IMG/VR virus record: IMGVR_UViG_3300017727_000096
Coordinates: 1-29,937 of that record
Length of the DNA stretch: 29,937 bases
Strand: one strand, 5' to 3'
Source: a virus
Shown: positions 10,773 to 19,445 of the stretch, piece after piece
Numbering within the stretch: the first letter of the stretch is position 1
Layout of the letters: the number at the start of each line of letters is the position of its first letter
The notes under the pieces: generated by a model
The model's database searches: none
The model's input: the letters and a program-made list of their open reading frames with translations, nothing else
Told to the model about the DNA's origin: nothing
Translations under genes and position numbers: made by a program

Positions 10773-10801
10773 TATTTTTTGAACCTTTACAAGGATGGCA
10801 G

Positions 10802-11083
10802 ATGAAAAACGTATTAGAACGTTTCGACAAAGTTGTTGATTTAGCATTTAAAGTCAACAAAAAAATTTACGACAATAATTATGAGGAATCGAGTGGGTAT
10901 GGACCTAGGTTCCGCAAAATGTTGCACAAAAACGGCAACAGAATTCATTCACTAGGCATATTTGATTACCATACAAAAAAATATGTATTATTTGAGATGG
11001 TTAATATGGTAGGGCAAAAAAATAAAGTGCCAGCAGAATTTAATCTCATGGAGCAGTTAATACGGGATGGCGAACCAAACTAA
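10802..11083 (+). CDS. Hypothetical protein, first gene of hydrolase island
   Basis: I do not recognise this 93-aa protein. It begins MKNVLERFDKVVDLAFKVNK and is rich in Lys, Asn and aromatic residues, with a central segment (residues ~45-75: HSLGIFDYHTKKYVLFEMVN) that looks like a small mixed alpha/beta fold. No signal peptide or membrane segment is visible. The start is supported by AAGGA 8 nt upstream of the ATG. Its last 17 bases overlap the start of the next gene in another frame, so the two are probably translationally coupled. It is plus-strand while both flanking tail operons are minus-strand, which marks this as an inserted or separately controlled unit. Confidence 0.8.
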   Translation: MKNVLERFDKVVDLAFKVNKKIYDNNYEESSGYGPRFRKMLHKNGNRIHSLGIFDYHTKKYVLFEMVNMVGQKNKVPAEFNLMEQLIRDGEPN

Positions 11084-11696
11084 TGTTGTTTTCATCCATG
11101 GTAGTGGACAAAGTAAATTAAGTTTTAATTTTTTAGAAATTTTTTTACCGGAACATAATCTTTTAAATTTAGAATATAATGTTCAAGAAGATCCAGAAGT
11201 CATAGTTAAACGATTCAAATTTTTAATTGACCAACATCTTGGAGACAATCCGTTTTCCATTATTGCACATAGTTATGGCTGTGTTTTATCTGCAAGACTA
11301 TTAGACTTGTATAAAAATATTGACCACTTGTTTGCATTGAGTTCACCGTGGGGTGGTAGTAGAACAGCAAAGTGGTTAGCAATGGTATTTAGAACTAGCA
11401 ATCTTTTTGCAACAATGAATCCAGGAAGTGAGTTTTTGACATCCATTGCTAATGGTAAAAGCGAAATTCCGATAACTAATATAGTAACAGCAGGAACAGG
11501 CAGTGGTAATGCACTTGCAGGATTAGGTTCAGCACCCAACGATGGACTGCTTACAATAGAGACACAAAAGAAGGTTCCTGTAGGTTTTGTAAATACAAAA
11601 AATATAACGGTTGACTTATCCCACAATGAAGTGTTATTATCTATGGAAATAGTCGAGATTATAAAGGAAAGAGTTTTTAATGAAAACCAAAACTAA
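11067..11696 (+). CDS. Lipase-like alpha/beta hydrolase
   Basis: At 209 aa it is a compact alpha/beta hydrolase. An oxyanion-hole loop HGSG lies at residues 11-14 after a hydrophobic first strand (VVFI). The nucleophile elbow is AHSYG at 67-71, so Ser69 is the predicted nucleophile. A lipase-like segment SSPWGGS lies at 92-98 and a MNPGSEFL segment at 118-124. The likely catalytic Asp is D159 in APNDG, and the likely His is H186 in SHNEVL. All three triad residues are therefore present in the right order, resembling triacylglycerol-lipase/PGAP1-type esterases. There is no signal peptide, so it acts in the cytoplasm or travels with virions or lysis. It overlaps both neighbours by 17 bp. The substrate is unknown; a role in membrane breakdown at lysis is only a guess. 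Confidence 0.85.
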   Translation: MANQTNVVFIHGSGQSKLSFNFLEIFLPEHNLLNLEYNVQEDPEVIVKRFKFLIDQHLGDNPFSIIAHSYGCVLSARLLDLYKNIDHLFALSSPWGGSRTAKWLAMVFRTSNLFATMNPGSEFLTSIANGKSEIPITNIVTAGTGSGNALAGLGSAPNDGLLTIETQKKVPVGFVNTKNITVDLSHNEVLLSMEIVEIIKERVFNENQN

Positions 11697-11892
11697 AGAG
11701 TCAGAATATAATACATTAAATGATACTGCTGAAGAGCAATTAAGACGTATGCTTGTTGATAAAAACAATGAGTGTAATGCATTAAGAGATACTATCAAAC
11801 TATTGGAAAAAAATATTAAAGATGAGCAAGATATGAAATATCGTGCTTGGGTAAAGATATCTGACTTACAAAAAAATAATCCTACCAGTTAA
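11680..11892 (+). CDS. Small coiled-coil hypothetical protein
   Basis: This is a 70-aa, highly charged protein predicted to be almost entirely helical. Residues ~16-65 show heptad-like spacing of Leu, Met and Ile (EEQLRRMLVD, then ALRDTIKLLEKNIKDEQ), so a coiled coil is likely. GGAAAG lies about 8 nt upstream of the ATG. The gene starts inside the end of the hydrolase gene (17-bp overlap), and its 3' end overlaps the end of the convergent gp5-like gene by 11 bp. It may be a partner or chaperone of the hydrolase; no family is recognised. Confidence 0.7.
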   Translation: MKTKTKESEYNTLNDTAEEQLRRMLVDKNNECNALRDTIKLLEKNIKDEQDMKYRAWVKISDLQKNNPTS

Positions 11893-14584
11893 ATAAATTA
11901 AATGGTGAGAATAGAGGACCTGATCCTAAGTTACCCATTGGGTTAGGCGGATTGTCGCCGTCATAAAATTTTACATTTTCCCTGCTATCAATTGTTGCTA
12001 AACTTACTGGCATTTTTGCAGTATCGTCATAAGGCATAAATCTGTTAGTAGGTCTTCCGTAGCCTTTACTTCTATCATAACTATCCATTTGTATTTGTGC
12101 CGCTTTAGGACCCCATCCAACTCCTCTTCCTCCTACGTGATTTGGAGTATAATTATCAGCCATTCCCCATAAGGTGCTTTCATAAGTTCTTCTGTTTGCT
12201 AAGTTTTGTTTGTAACCTCTAGAATTACTAGAGTAGTTCATCATTTCAATTGGTACTCTGATATAGTCGCCATTTAATATTGCACTTTTAACACTACTAC
12301 TCATCCAATTGGATTCACCCATGCTTTCTGCAAACATAACTGTAGCCAAATATTGATTCTTACTCATACCACCCTGTGCTCCACTTAAACTTAATGCTAC
12401 CCATTTAGATGTATTACCCAATGTGTTTTTTAATAAGTTAGTTGCAACACCTGTTGCCATGTTAGTGCCTAAATTATGTAATATAGTTCCAGTACCTGTT
12501 TGGTATGAGCCTTTGGAACCCATTACTCTTGATAGTCCTGCATTTGTTAAGTCTTGTGACATACCACCCTTTATCATAGAAGTCGCATCCGATATACTGA
12601 TACTAGTTCCGGGCAATGCTCCACTAGATTTAGGATTAAAAATATTGCCTCCACCAAAGACAGAAACACCTGCATCTGCTTCTTCCGGACTTAACTTATG
12701 TCCCATACCTACCATTTTAACACCGTTGTCTAATTCTTTTGGCATAGGAGTATTGCTAACTGCTGAACTTATTGTACCAGCACCTACAACTGCACTTTCA
12801 GTTTTAAAGAAACTCTCGCCTTGTTTACTAGGATCAGTCATTGCTGACATTTGGTCTGATGGTTCATAATTAGGAACACTATTAGGCCCTACTTTAATTC
12901 CTTGTGCTTTTATGTCATCGCCAGGTACACCATCGTAACCAGTACCAACTTGCATTTGTCCATTTGCATCTGTGTAATTAGCAGGTGCTGTGTCTGTTGG
13001 GTTTGTTGCATTAGTTGGATTGTTGTCTGTTGCCCGTCCGTCTTTTTTGACATCAGCAGGGTCTCCTGCAGGTCCACCTCCGTGTCCTATCCAAGGTTCT
13101 AAGGTTGTAACTGTTTCTAATATAGAATTAATATTACCGTTTATAGGTTCAGGCCTGTCGCCGTCCGTAGGTAATGGATTAGTATCTTTACTAACATCAC
13201 CTTCTGTATAATCGAATTCAGGTTTTTCTTGCGATACATCTATGTGTGCAATTGGTGTTATCTTTTCAACTGTTTCTGCTTGAGTGGCATCAGATGCCGT
13301 ACCGCCATCATTTAAATGAACTGTTGATCCTAGTACATTGTTTCTACCACCTGCTTGACTTGTAATTTCTGCACCACTCTTTATGTGCATATTAGATGCT
13401 GATGTTAAAAGTATTTCTTCTCCAGCATTACTATGAATTGATTGTTCTGCAAAATTAAAAATTTGTCCTGGTGTAGTATGATGTATTGAGGAGCCTTCTC
13501 CTCTAGCATATACTTTATATCTATTAACTGTATAATTTTCTATACTATTACCTGATTGTATTTTTATATCGCCATATGGTCCTGAACTTCCGTCAGGTCC
13601 TTCTCCTTCTTCAAGCACACCTGCACTGATATTAACTTCTGTGCCACCTTCTAAATTTAAGGCTCTGTCTGCTCTTATGTTTACATCTTCTTTTGCTCTG
13701 ATGTTTAAATTTTTATTTCCATATACATTAATACTACCGGATTCGTCTAATTCAACCCAAGCAGTACCATCTCTATTAATAATGTATATTAAACCATTTG
13801 TATCGTCCATTAATATTTGATTGCCTAATGCTGTACGCAATCTAATGTGACGTTGATCCATATTGTCATCCATTACAAATGAATGACCACCTCTTCTGTT
13901 TACACCATCTACTTTGCCTGTGTTTAAGTTTCTATTATCTGGCCCTGGTGTTAATATACCAAATACTTGTGAAGGACTTTCTCTTCTTGCACTGGACGTT
14001 GTTATACCTCTAATTGGGTCTTTAATCAGTCCTTGGTTTAAAATTGTTTCTGTTACTATATTGTTTAAAGGTCTTTTTGCTTTATTACCGTGGTCTAAAT
14101 CTTCATCAAGTTTATTTTTTTCTGCTACAGGCAAATTCAAATTTGTACCGTAAGTACTACCAGCGGCATTTCCTGGAACCATGTATTGCATTTGATCCGG
14201 GAACATACATCCTATAATAACTGGCATTTTCTTTTTACCATCTGCAAAAGTCATTAACACAAAGTTACCTGGGTCAGGTGGAACCATCCACATGCCATAA
14301 GTTTTCATTGTGTCTTGATAGTCTGCTACGTTCTCGCCTATTTTTGCTGAGGGTGTAGTACCTGCAAAAGGACTGCTCCAAAAACAATTAAAATATCCTG
14401 CAGGGTCGTCTCTGTCTTTGCTTAACATCGGAACATATACTGTTATACGTCCGCTGTGCGTTGCGTCTTTGGGTCTTACAATAACTTCTCCCATGTAAAC
14501 GCCAAAGTCTAACTCAGCACCTTCACGCATTTTATCACGTGGGTTCTTTTTACTTCTTCTAAAATCGTTTGGTTTATATGCCAC
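11882..14584 (-). CDS. 5: Baseplate central spike/hub protein gp5-like (900 aa)
   Basis: The N-terminal ~140 residues form an OB-fold type domain seen in gp5/VgrG spikes (GVYMGEVIVRPKDATHSGRI, then PPDPGNFVLMTFADG and PVIIGCM). Residues ~235-330 contain the RHIRLRTALGNQILMDDTNG segment followed by short alternating repeats (NLNIRAKEDVNIRADRALNL), the start of a gp5/VgrG-like beta-helix needle. A long Gly/Asp/Pro/Thr-rich linker follows. The C-terminal ~180 residues contain a segment (SSSVKSAILNGDY, then NLANRRTYESTLWGM) resembling the C-terminal lobe of phage lysozyme (GH24), but without the catalytic Glu motif. The start codon is GTG, overlapping the upstream TAG by one base (TAGTG). It should form the membrane-puncturing spike under the 905-aa hub protein. 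Confidence 0.82.
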   Translation of the reverse strand: MAYKPNDFRRSKKNPRDKMREGAELDFGVYMGEVIVRPKDATHSGRITVYVPMLSKDRDDPAGYFNCFWSSPFAGTTPSAKIGENVADYQDTMKTYGMWMVPPDPGNFVLMTFADGKKKMPVIIGCMFPDQMQYMVPGNAAGSTYGTNLNLPVAEKNKLDEDLDHGNKAKRPLNNIVTETILNQGLIKDPIRGITTSSARRESPSQVFGILTPGPDNRNLNTGKVDGVNRRGGHSFVMDDNMDQRHIRLRTALGNQILMDDTNGLIYIINRDGTAWVELDESGSINVYGNKNLNIRAKEDVNIRADRALNLEGGTEVNISAGVLEEGEGPDGSSGPYGDIKIQSGNSIENYTVNRYKVYARGEGSSIHHTTPGQIFNFAEQSIHSNAGEEILLTSASNMHIKSGAEITSQAGGRNNVLGSTVHLNDGGTASDATQAETVEKITPIAHIDVSQEKPEFDYTEGDVSKDTNPLPTDGDRPEPINGNINSILETVTTLEPWIGHGGGPAGDPADVKKDGRATDNNPTNATNPTDTAPANYTDANGQMQVGTGYDGVPGDDIKAQGIKVGPNSVPNYEPSDQMSAMTDPSKQGESFFKTESAVVGAGTISSAVSNTPMPKELDNGVKMVGMGHKLSPEEADAGVSVFGGGNIFNPKSSGALPGTSISISDATSMIKGGMSQDLTNAGLSRVMGSKGSYQTGTGTILHNLGTNMATGVATNLLKNTLGNTSKWVALSLSGAQGGMSKNQYLATVMFAESMGESNWMSSSVKSAILNGDYIRVPIEMMNYSSNSRGYKQNLANRRTYESTLWGMADNYTPNHVGGRGVGWGPKAAQIQMDSYDRSKGYGRPTNRFMPYDDTAKMPVSLATIDSRENVKFYDGDNPPNPMGNLGSGPLFSPFNLFNW

Positions 14585-17301
14585 TAGAATCCGCCTCCAG
14601 GTTCACTGTCTTGTGTTGTGTCTGTTCGAAGACTCCTTCCAAATTCAAAAGTAGTTGTTTTTCTAGTAACTACTTTTGTGATACCATCAGGTCCTACTGT
14701 AGTTGTAGTTGTTGAACCATCTGCGTTTTGGACTGTAGTGCTATCAGGTTTATTGCTAGTATCTCTCGCAACCTGACCACTCTCTGTCTTAACACTTGTA
14801 TTCTCTTCATTAATTTTTGCTTCTTCTAGTGCTTTTCTTTCTGCTTCAGCCTCTCTTTTTGCTAATGCGGCTTCTTTTCCACCTTCTTTTGAGATGTCTT
14901 CCATTAAATGCGATAAACTTAATCCTGTTTGTTTATGTCCTGCTACATCACATGTAAACATGCCACCATTGAACACAGCACTAACTCTTGATATCATATA
15001 CACTCCACTTATAAAAAATGATGTTCCTGCTTTATCCATATATCCTGAATTGTTATCTTCATCATCTATGTCAGGGTCTCTTACTCTTGGAGTTTGCATG
15101 GTAAACAAAAAGTAGTTATCATCAAAATCATAAGCCAACCCTTCAGGTTTGGACCTAACTGCTTTGTCTTTAGAACTAGTAATACTTTTGCCTGCTCTTG
15201 CGTCTTCGTATGTTGTTGGCTCTCCTAGATACCATGGATCGCCTTTAAGTCCTATATCCATACTAACTAATATAGCCGCATCTTGTACATTATTATACAT
15301 GTAGCCAAATAACGTACCACTTGATGTTCCATCATTTGTTGAAGAACCATCGTTTACAATACTTTTACTACTTTCTGTTTTTACTATAGGATCAGTTGCT
15401 TCTTCTGAAGGAACTTTGTTTGCGGCTTGTCTTAATTGTGTTAATGTTTGGTTTTCACCTATAAAACTTTCTATGCCACCAGCATCTGTTAATATATCTG
15501 ATGAATATAAAAATCCACTAGGTTCTGGTTTATAAGTTTTTATTCCGCCACCGCTTGTTTCATTGTCACTTTCAGTTGGAGAATTTTTCGATGCATCTTT
15601 TCCAACTTTTTTGTCTATAAACCCTAAAGGATCTTTACCATTGTTTGCTAAGTAGACTGCCGTTTTAGCAAATTCACCTGCTAACTTATCGTCATTGTCC
15701 ATTCTATCTAAATCTTCTTGAGTAGCAACTCCTTTGTCTTTAAGTCTCTGTCTTAAAGCAGGGTCATTTTTTAATGCTTGTTTAACTCCAGAAACATCTA
15801 CCTGCTTTCCTTCTCTTACTGCTTTTTCTTGTGCGGCTTTTTCGTCCGCACTTAGTTCTGCCGTAGGAGCAGTACTGTTTGGATTTGTAGACATGTCTCC
15901 CATTTTACCACCGCCTGGAGCAAGTAATAAAATTTGACCAGCATCGAATTTAATATCTGCATTTAAAATTTGGTCATTTAATCCTGTGTATAGATAATGA
16001 TATGCCTTGAGTAAGTTTTTACTTTCATTTAGTTCTTTAACACGATTTTTAACATCTTCTTTTGCTGGTTTGGCTTCAACACCCGATGTCATTGTTAATT
16101 CATTTGATGTATCGTAAAGCATGGGCTGATATGTTACACGTTGAGCATATTTGTTTCTGCTGGTATCATAATCTAAATATTCCATTTCTGATTCTATCTT
16201 GTACCATTTTGTGTATGCCTTCTTCAAATCGTAATTGTCTTCGGTCATATCCGGGTCGTCTAAATTTATTTTTCTATTAACTTTGTCTAAAAACTTTTTG
16301 TTCATTACAAGTATCGTTGTAAAGAACTTGTTTATGTCTGTTCCTTCTTTAAAATTAATTCTGTTGTTTTGGAATATTCCAGCATTTACAGATGCACCAC
16401 CATCTAAACTGTCGGGGTCGTCTTCTAATGCTTTTTCAAAATCTGCTTTAGTTGTAATACCTTGTGATTCTGCATTCATTAATCTGTTTACTTGTTCTGC
16501 GGCTTTTTGACTAGCAGTATCATAAACTATTGTTTCATCTCCCAATTCTTCTATTAATTGGTCAATATCAAATTCTATTACGTCTTGTACGTCATTGTCT
16601 GTTAAGTTTTCTTCTTTAAATCTTTTAATATTGGCTTGCAGTTCATCGACTAATTCTGTAATTGTGGAACCACTTACTGACGTGTCCATTGGTATTCTAA
16701 AGTAATTGTCAACAGTTGCGTTACTAGTGCCAACAGTACACATTACTTCGTACTCACTGCCTTTGTCATCTATTGCAATACTAATTTTTGCTAGTTTAAG
16801 TTGATATATAAATGGCCCGCAAATATGTATTGGTTCACCTTTTCCATCTTCTTCTTCCATAGAAGCCGCATAACCTTTAAAGTTTATTTCTAAAAACATT
16901 GGCACATCAGCATACATTCCTGCTTCAATTCCTAAATGTACTTTAGCGGCTTGTATTTGGTCTAGTAAATCTGCGGCTCCAGGTTGTATAAGTGAAAAGT
17001 TAGCCGCTGTGGCAAAATGATTTCCTTTGTCTTTAACAAAGTCTAATGTAAGTCCATCCATCTGCACACCAGTTACACCTGTTTGTGCAATAACAACTGT
17101 TTCTTCTGGTTTAGCCGCCAAGGCACCATTAACATAACCACCGCCACCGGAAGTTCTGTCTTTAATCATGTATAATTTGAGATTATAAGATGTATTTACG
17201 GCTTCATCTAAAACATTACCAAAAACAGTATTTAGAAATCTATCTTCCTGTTTAGGTGCTGATTGACTTTTGTCGTCTGCTTTTTCGTTTGATTGTGCCA
17301 T
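14584..17301 (-). CDS. Large structural protein, probable baseplate hub (gp27-like position)
   Basis: This is a 905-aa protein between the gp53-like and gp5-like genes. The first ~220 residues are a beta-rich domain (VVIAQTGVTGVQMDGLTLDF, then GIEAGMYADVPMFLEINFKG) reminiscent of tail hub proteins. Residues ~490-610 are a charged, helical low-complexity linker (SADEKAAQEKAVREGK, DPALRQRLKDKG). A further folded part contains TSFFISGVYMISRVSAVFNG and FTCDVAGHKQ, a common closing motif of hub domains. The tail is Lys/Glu/Ala coiled-coil, then Thr-rich. It starts 2 nt after the gp53-like stop and its stop overlaps the GTG of the gp5-like gene. The gp27 role is inferred from position before the spike gene; sequence similarity to T4 gp27 is not evident by eye. 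Confidence 0.75.
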   Translation of the reverse strand: MAQSNEKADDKSQSAPKQEDRFLNTVFGNVLDEAVNTSYNLKLYMIKDRTSGGGGYVNGALAAKPEETVVIAQTGVTGVQMDGLTLDFVKDKGNHFATAANFSLIQPGAADLLDQIQAAKVHLGIEAGMYADVPMFLEINFKGYAASMEEEDGKGEPIHICGPFIYQLKLAKISIAIDDKGSEYEVMCTVGTSNATVDNYFRIPMDTSVSGSTITELVDELQANIKRFKEENLTDNDVQDVIEFDIDQLIEELGDETIVYDTASQKAAEQVNRLMNAESQGITTKADFEKALEDDPDSLDGGASVNAGIFQNNRINFKEGTDINKFFTTILVMNKKFLDKVNRKINLDDPDMTEDNYDLKKAYTKWYKIESEMEYLDYDTSRNKYAQRVTYQPMLYDTSNELTMTSGVEAKPAKEDVKNRVKELNESKNLLKAYHYLYTGLNDQILNADIKFDAGQILLLAPGGGKMGDMSTNPNSTAPTAELSADEKAAQEKAVREGKQVDVSGVKQALKNDPALRQRLKDKGVATQEDLDRMDNDDKLAGEFAKTAVYLANNGKDPLGFIDKKVGKDASKNSPTESDNETSGGGIKTYKPEPSGFLYSSDILTDAGGIESFIGENQTLTQLRQAANKVPSEEATDPIVKTESSKSIVNDGSSTNDGTSSGTLFGYMYNNVQDAAILVSMDIGLKGDPWYLGEPTTYEDARAGKSITSSKDKAVRSKPEGLAYDFDDNYFLFTMQTPRVRDPDIDDEDNNSGYMDKAGTSFFISGVYMISRVSAVFNGGMFTCDVAGHKQTGLSLSHLMEDISKEGGKEAALAKREAEAERKALEEAKINEENTSVKTESGQVARDTSNKPDSTTVQNADGSTTTTTVGPDGITKVVTRKTTTFEFGRSLRTDTTQDSEPGGGF

Positions 17302-17303
17302 TT

Positions 17304-17603
17304 TTAACCAATTATTCGTTGTATAGTTTCACCGCTAGGAAGATATATTGTTACACCTGCTTTAAAATCTTCTATTGGATCTATAATAAGATCCGGATTC
17401 CTCATAGCAAAGAGCCACCACAACCTAACTGTGCCATATAATTTATCTGCAAGTAAATCAGGTCGTCCTTCATATTGATGTTCTATTTCGTATAATTGGT
17501 CACCTCGGCTTTTAGGAACACTTGGTAGTTGATTGATATCGAGATATAATCCTTTTACAGGAGCACGTCTTAAAAAACTGTCTTTGCTGTGAAAACTTGC
17601 CAT
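17304..17603 (-). CDS. 53: Baseplate wedge protein gp53-like (LysM-type, 99 aa)
   Basis: Residues ~37-90 contain YEIEHQYEGRPDLLADKLYG, then LWWLFAMRNPDLIIDPIEDF and GVTIYLPS. This corresponds to the LysM-like part of T4 gp53, where the 'RPEELANAIYGNPQLYWVLL' region is the match: a binding module for baseplate wedge parts rather than peptidoglycan. T4 gp53 is about 196 aa; this is half that, so it represents mainly the LysM module. The ATG overlaps the TAA of the preceding gene by one base (TAATG), and its own stop is 2 nt before the next start, a tight translationally coupled chain. Confidence 0.8.
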   Translation of the reverse strand: MASFHSKDSFLRRAPVKGLYLDINQLPSVPKSRGDQLYEIEHQYEGRPDLLADKLYGTVRLWWLFAMRNPDLIIDPIEDFKAGVTIYLPSGETIQRIIG

Positions 17604-18412
17604 TAAATAAATCCCTTAGTATAATCTTTACCACTTGAAAAAGCACCCAGGTCAAAGTTTTTTCTGAGTTTCTTGTATGTGTACTGAGGCGCCATTTCAA
17701 TCATTATATCTGTTTCTGTTGGCATGTATGTAGTCTTACCATTATAAACAACAGGTATGTAATCTACGCCATCTGGTAATTGCATGTTGTAACTTCTAAT
17801 AATAACAGGAACTTTGTTAAATCCATATTCTCCTAAATATTCAAATATCAATACTGGAGGTGGTGTTCCAAATCTGTCGTTTTGTACTGCACTATCTCCA
17901 TAAAAGCCTTTTGTTACTGTTCTTAAGAAATGAAATACTGCTAATAAGTATTGTGCCTCTTCTGTTGTGTTTGCAGTCCAGGCTCCTTGTACAGGTAGCA
18001 CTGGTGGTCTGCTATTAATATATGTGTAGAATGGATAATTTGTTCCATGGAATGTTGCTTCATTGTATTCAACACTTGCTTGTAAGAAAATGTTTGGTGT
18101 ATATGGAAACACAATACCGCCTCTTTCTTTTAAAGGCTTTAGAATACTGTTTGCTGGGTCGCCCCCGTCTGTAGCATTCATACCATATGCAGTATCTTCG
18201 CCACCTTTTTTGGGTCTGATTCTTGCTCGCCAGTCCATTTGTTTAACTTGCCCATTGGCTCGTCCAGCACTTTTAACATTGCTGTTTGTTTTGGTGCCAC
18301 TTTCACCATACTCGTCAATAAGTGCTTGAGTTTTAGGCTTGATATACCCTTGCTCTTGTGCGGCAATCCCTCTTGGTGAGCCCAGTCCTTCTTGATTTAT
18401 TTCTTCTGACAT
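17603..18412 (-). CDS. 48: Baseplate tail-tube cap/initiator protein (gp48/gp54-like)
   Basis: The annotated start is the ATG at 18412 (protein begins MSEEINQEGL, 269 aa). GGAG lies upstream, and a longer frame from 18463 would run through the late-promoter box. Residues ~102-270 match the gp48/gp54 family, which caps the baseplate and nucleates the tail tube: FPYTPNIFLQASVEYNEATF, then GTNYPFYTYINSRPP, the helix EEAQYLLAVFHFLRTVTKGF, GTPPPVLIFEYLG and LPDGVDYIPV. The N-terminal ~95 residues are charged and Gly-rich, probably flexible. It is the first gene of the minus-strand unit running to gp5. I cannot distinguish gp48 from gp54 by eye; only one such gene is present here. Confidence 0.8.
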   Translation of the reverse strand: MSEEINQEGLGSPRGIAAQEQGYIKPKTQALIDEYGESGTKTNSNVKSAGRANGQVKQMDWRARIRPKKGGEDTAYGMNATDGGDPANSILKPLKERGGIVFPYTPNIFLQASVEYNEATFHGTNYPFYTYINSRPPVLPVQGAWTANTTEEAQYLLAVFHFLRTVTKGFYGDSAVQNDRFGTPPPVLIFEYLGEYGFNKVPVIIRSYNMQLPDGVDYIPVVYNGKTTYMPTETDIMIEMAPQYTYKKLRKNFDLGAFSSGKDYTKGFI

Positions 18413-18438
18413 TTTTATCAAATCTCCATCTATACGAC

Positions 18439-18471
18439 TATTTATCTGGATAAATAAAAACATACTTTAAT
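18439..18471 (-). promoter_or_regulatory. Composite late promoter for the gp48-to-gp5 operon
   Basis: On the minus strand GATAAATA occupies 18446-18439, with predicted +1 at 18433 and a ~20-nt leader carrying GGAG before the 18412 ATG. Exactly 7 nt upstream of the box is ATTAAAGTATGTTTTTAT (18471-18454). It matches the gp25 promoter palindrome at 13 of 18 positions, including both outer arms ATTAAA and GTTTT. A GATAAATA also exists on the plus strand at 18449-18456 but has no such upstream element. Confidence 0.7.
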
Positions 18472-18506
18472 TTTTTATTAAAGGTTACCAGAATTTTATT
18501 TTGGAG

Positions 18507-18534
18507 TTGACTTTATACAGGATATGTGTATAAT
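18507..18534 (+). promoter_or_regulatory. Sigma70-type promoter for the gp55-gp47-gp46 operon
   Basis: TTGACT (18507-18512), a 16-nt spacer and a perfect TATAAT (18529-18534). It lies 38 nt upstream of the gp55 ATG, and GAGGAG sits just before the start. This is a host-polymerase type promoter, consistent with early or middle expression. Confidence 0.8.
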
Positions 18535-18572
18535 ACAACAATATAAACGAACTATAGTTTTGAGGAGATTAA

Positions 18573-19442
18573 ATGACACAACCTAAGAAGGTGAATTATC
18601 TTAATAACAAAGATATTCTAAAACAAATACATTACAGTAAGATGTCATACTGTTATATGCAGGATGACAAATATTCAGAAGTAGATTTAATTGTTGAATC
18701 AGTAAAAAAGATAAACAAGTCTGCTATCAAACAAGCACAAATTAATAAAGCGGCTAAGTTAAGCACGTTAGCATACCAACAAGCAGTTGCAAAAGGCGAT
18801 TGGACTAAGAAGCCTAAACAAAAAGAGTTCACTGTTGATCCTAAAACAATGGCAGTAGATGAACTAGTGTTTAGGGTTACTACTTATGACCATATTCCAG
18901 ATGAGCCAGGTAGAAAGAAAACAACAAAAACTATTGCTGACACAAAAGCGAAAGTAAACTTTCCACCATTTAAGCATTACATTTTAGATAGTGCTGGAAT
19001 TAATCCTAGAGAAGTTGTTAGAAGTCATTGGGTAGGTGGACTACACAATGGACATTTTTCAGTTGACCATGGCAGGATTTCAAATGAACTAGGAAAAATG
19101 TTTATGAAACTTGTTGAACGTTATAGTCAAAGAGGTAACTGGAGAGGTTACACTTATGTTGATGAAATGCGTGGACAAGCACTAGTGCAATTGGCACAAA
19201 TTGGTTTACAGTTCAATGAAGCAAAATCAGATAATCCTTTTGCTTATTATACTGCAACTGTAAACAATAGTTTTACAAGGGTATTGAATTTAGAAAAACG
19301 TAACCAAACAATCAGAGATGATATTTTAATTGAGCAAGGTCACTTGCCAAGTTACGGAAGACAAATTCAGCACGAAAATCAAATGCGTGAACTTCGTGCT
19401 AATGCAGAAAACGAAGTTGATACAACACCTAGTAGTGAATAA
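18573..19442 (+). CDS. 55: Late-transcription sigma factor gp55-like, with large insertion
   Basis: The N-terminus KKVNYLNNKDILKQI matches the T4 gp55 start (KYNYVNNKELLQAI). The core at residues ~169-247 matches T4 gp55 sigma region 2: ISNELGKMFMKLVERY, NWRGYTYVDEMRGQALVQLA, NPFAYYTATVNNSFTRVLNL. This domain binds RNA polymerase and recognises the TATAAATA-type late box. T4 gp55 is 185 aa; this one is 289 aa because ~140 residues (~25-165), rich in Lys and with PGRKKTTKT, separate the two conserved parts. The C-terminus (NENQM..., ending DTTPSSE) lacks the hydrophobic tail by which T4 gp55 binds the gp45 sliding clamp. The product should switch on the late promoters described here. A GAGGAG Shine-Dalgarno precedes the ATG. 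Confidence 0.88.
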   Translation: MTQPKKVNYLNNKDILKQIHYSKMSYCYMQDDKYSEVDLIVESVKKINKSAIKQAQINKAAKLSTLAYQQAVAKGDWTKKPKQKEFTVDPKTMAVDELVFRVTTYDHIPDEPGRKKTTKTIADTKAKVNFPPFKHYILDSAGINPREVVRSHWVGGLHNGHFSVDHGRISNELGKMFMKLVERYSQRGNWRGYTYVDEMRGQALVQLAQIGLQFNEAKSDNPFAYYTATVNNSFTRVLNLEKRNQTIRDDILIEQGHLPSYGRQIQHENQMRELRANAENEVDTTPSSE

Positions 19443-19445
19443 TAT

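Noticed and set aside
11273-11626. 117-aa minus-strand frame opposite the hydrolase gene
   Set aside because: It is a shadow of the hydrolase gene; the plus-strand frame has the full catalytic motifs and a coherent operon context.
18449-18456. Plus-strand GATAAATA that could drive gp55 late
   Set aside because: It lacks the upstream element found 7 nt before the other late boxes; it seems to be the mirror half of the minus-strand promoter.
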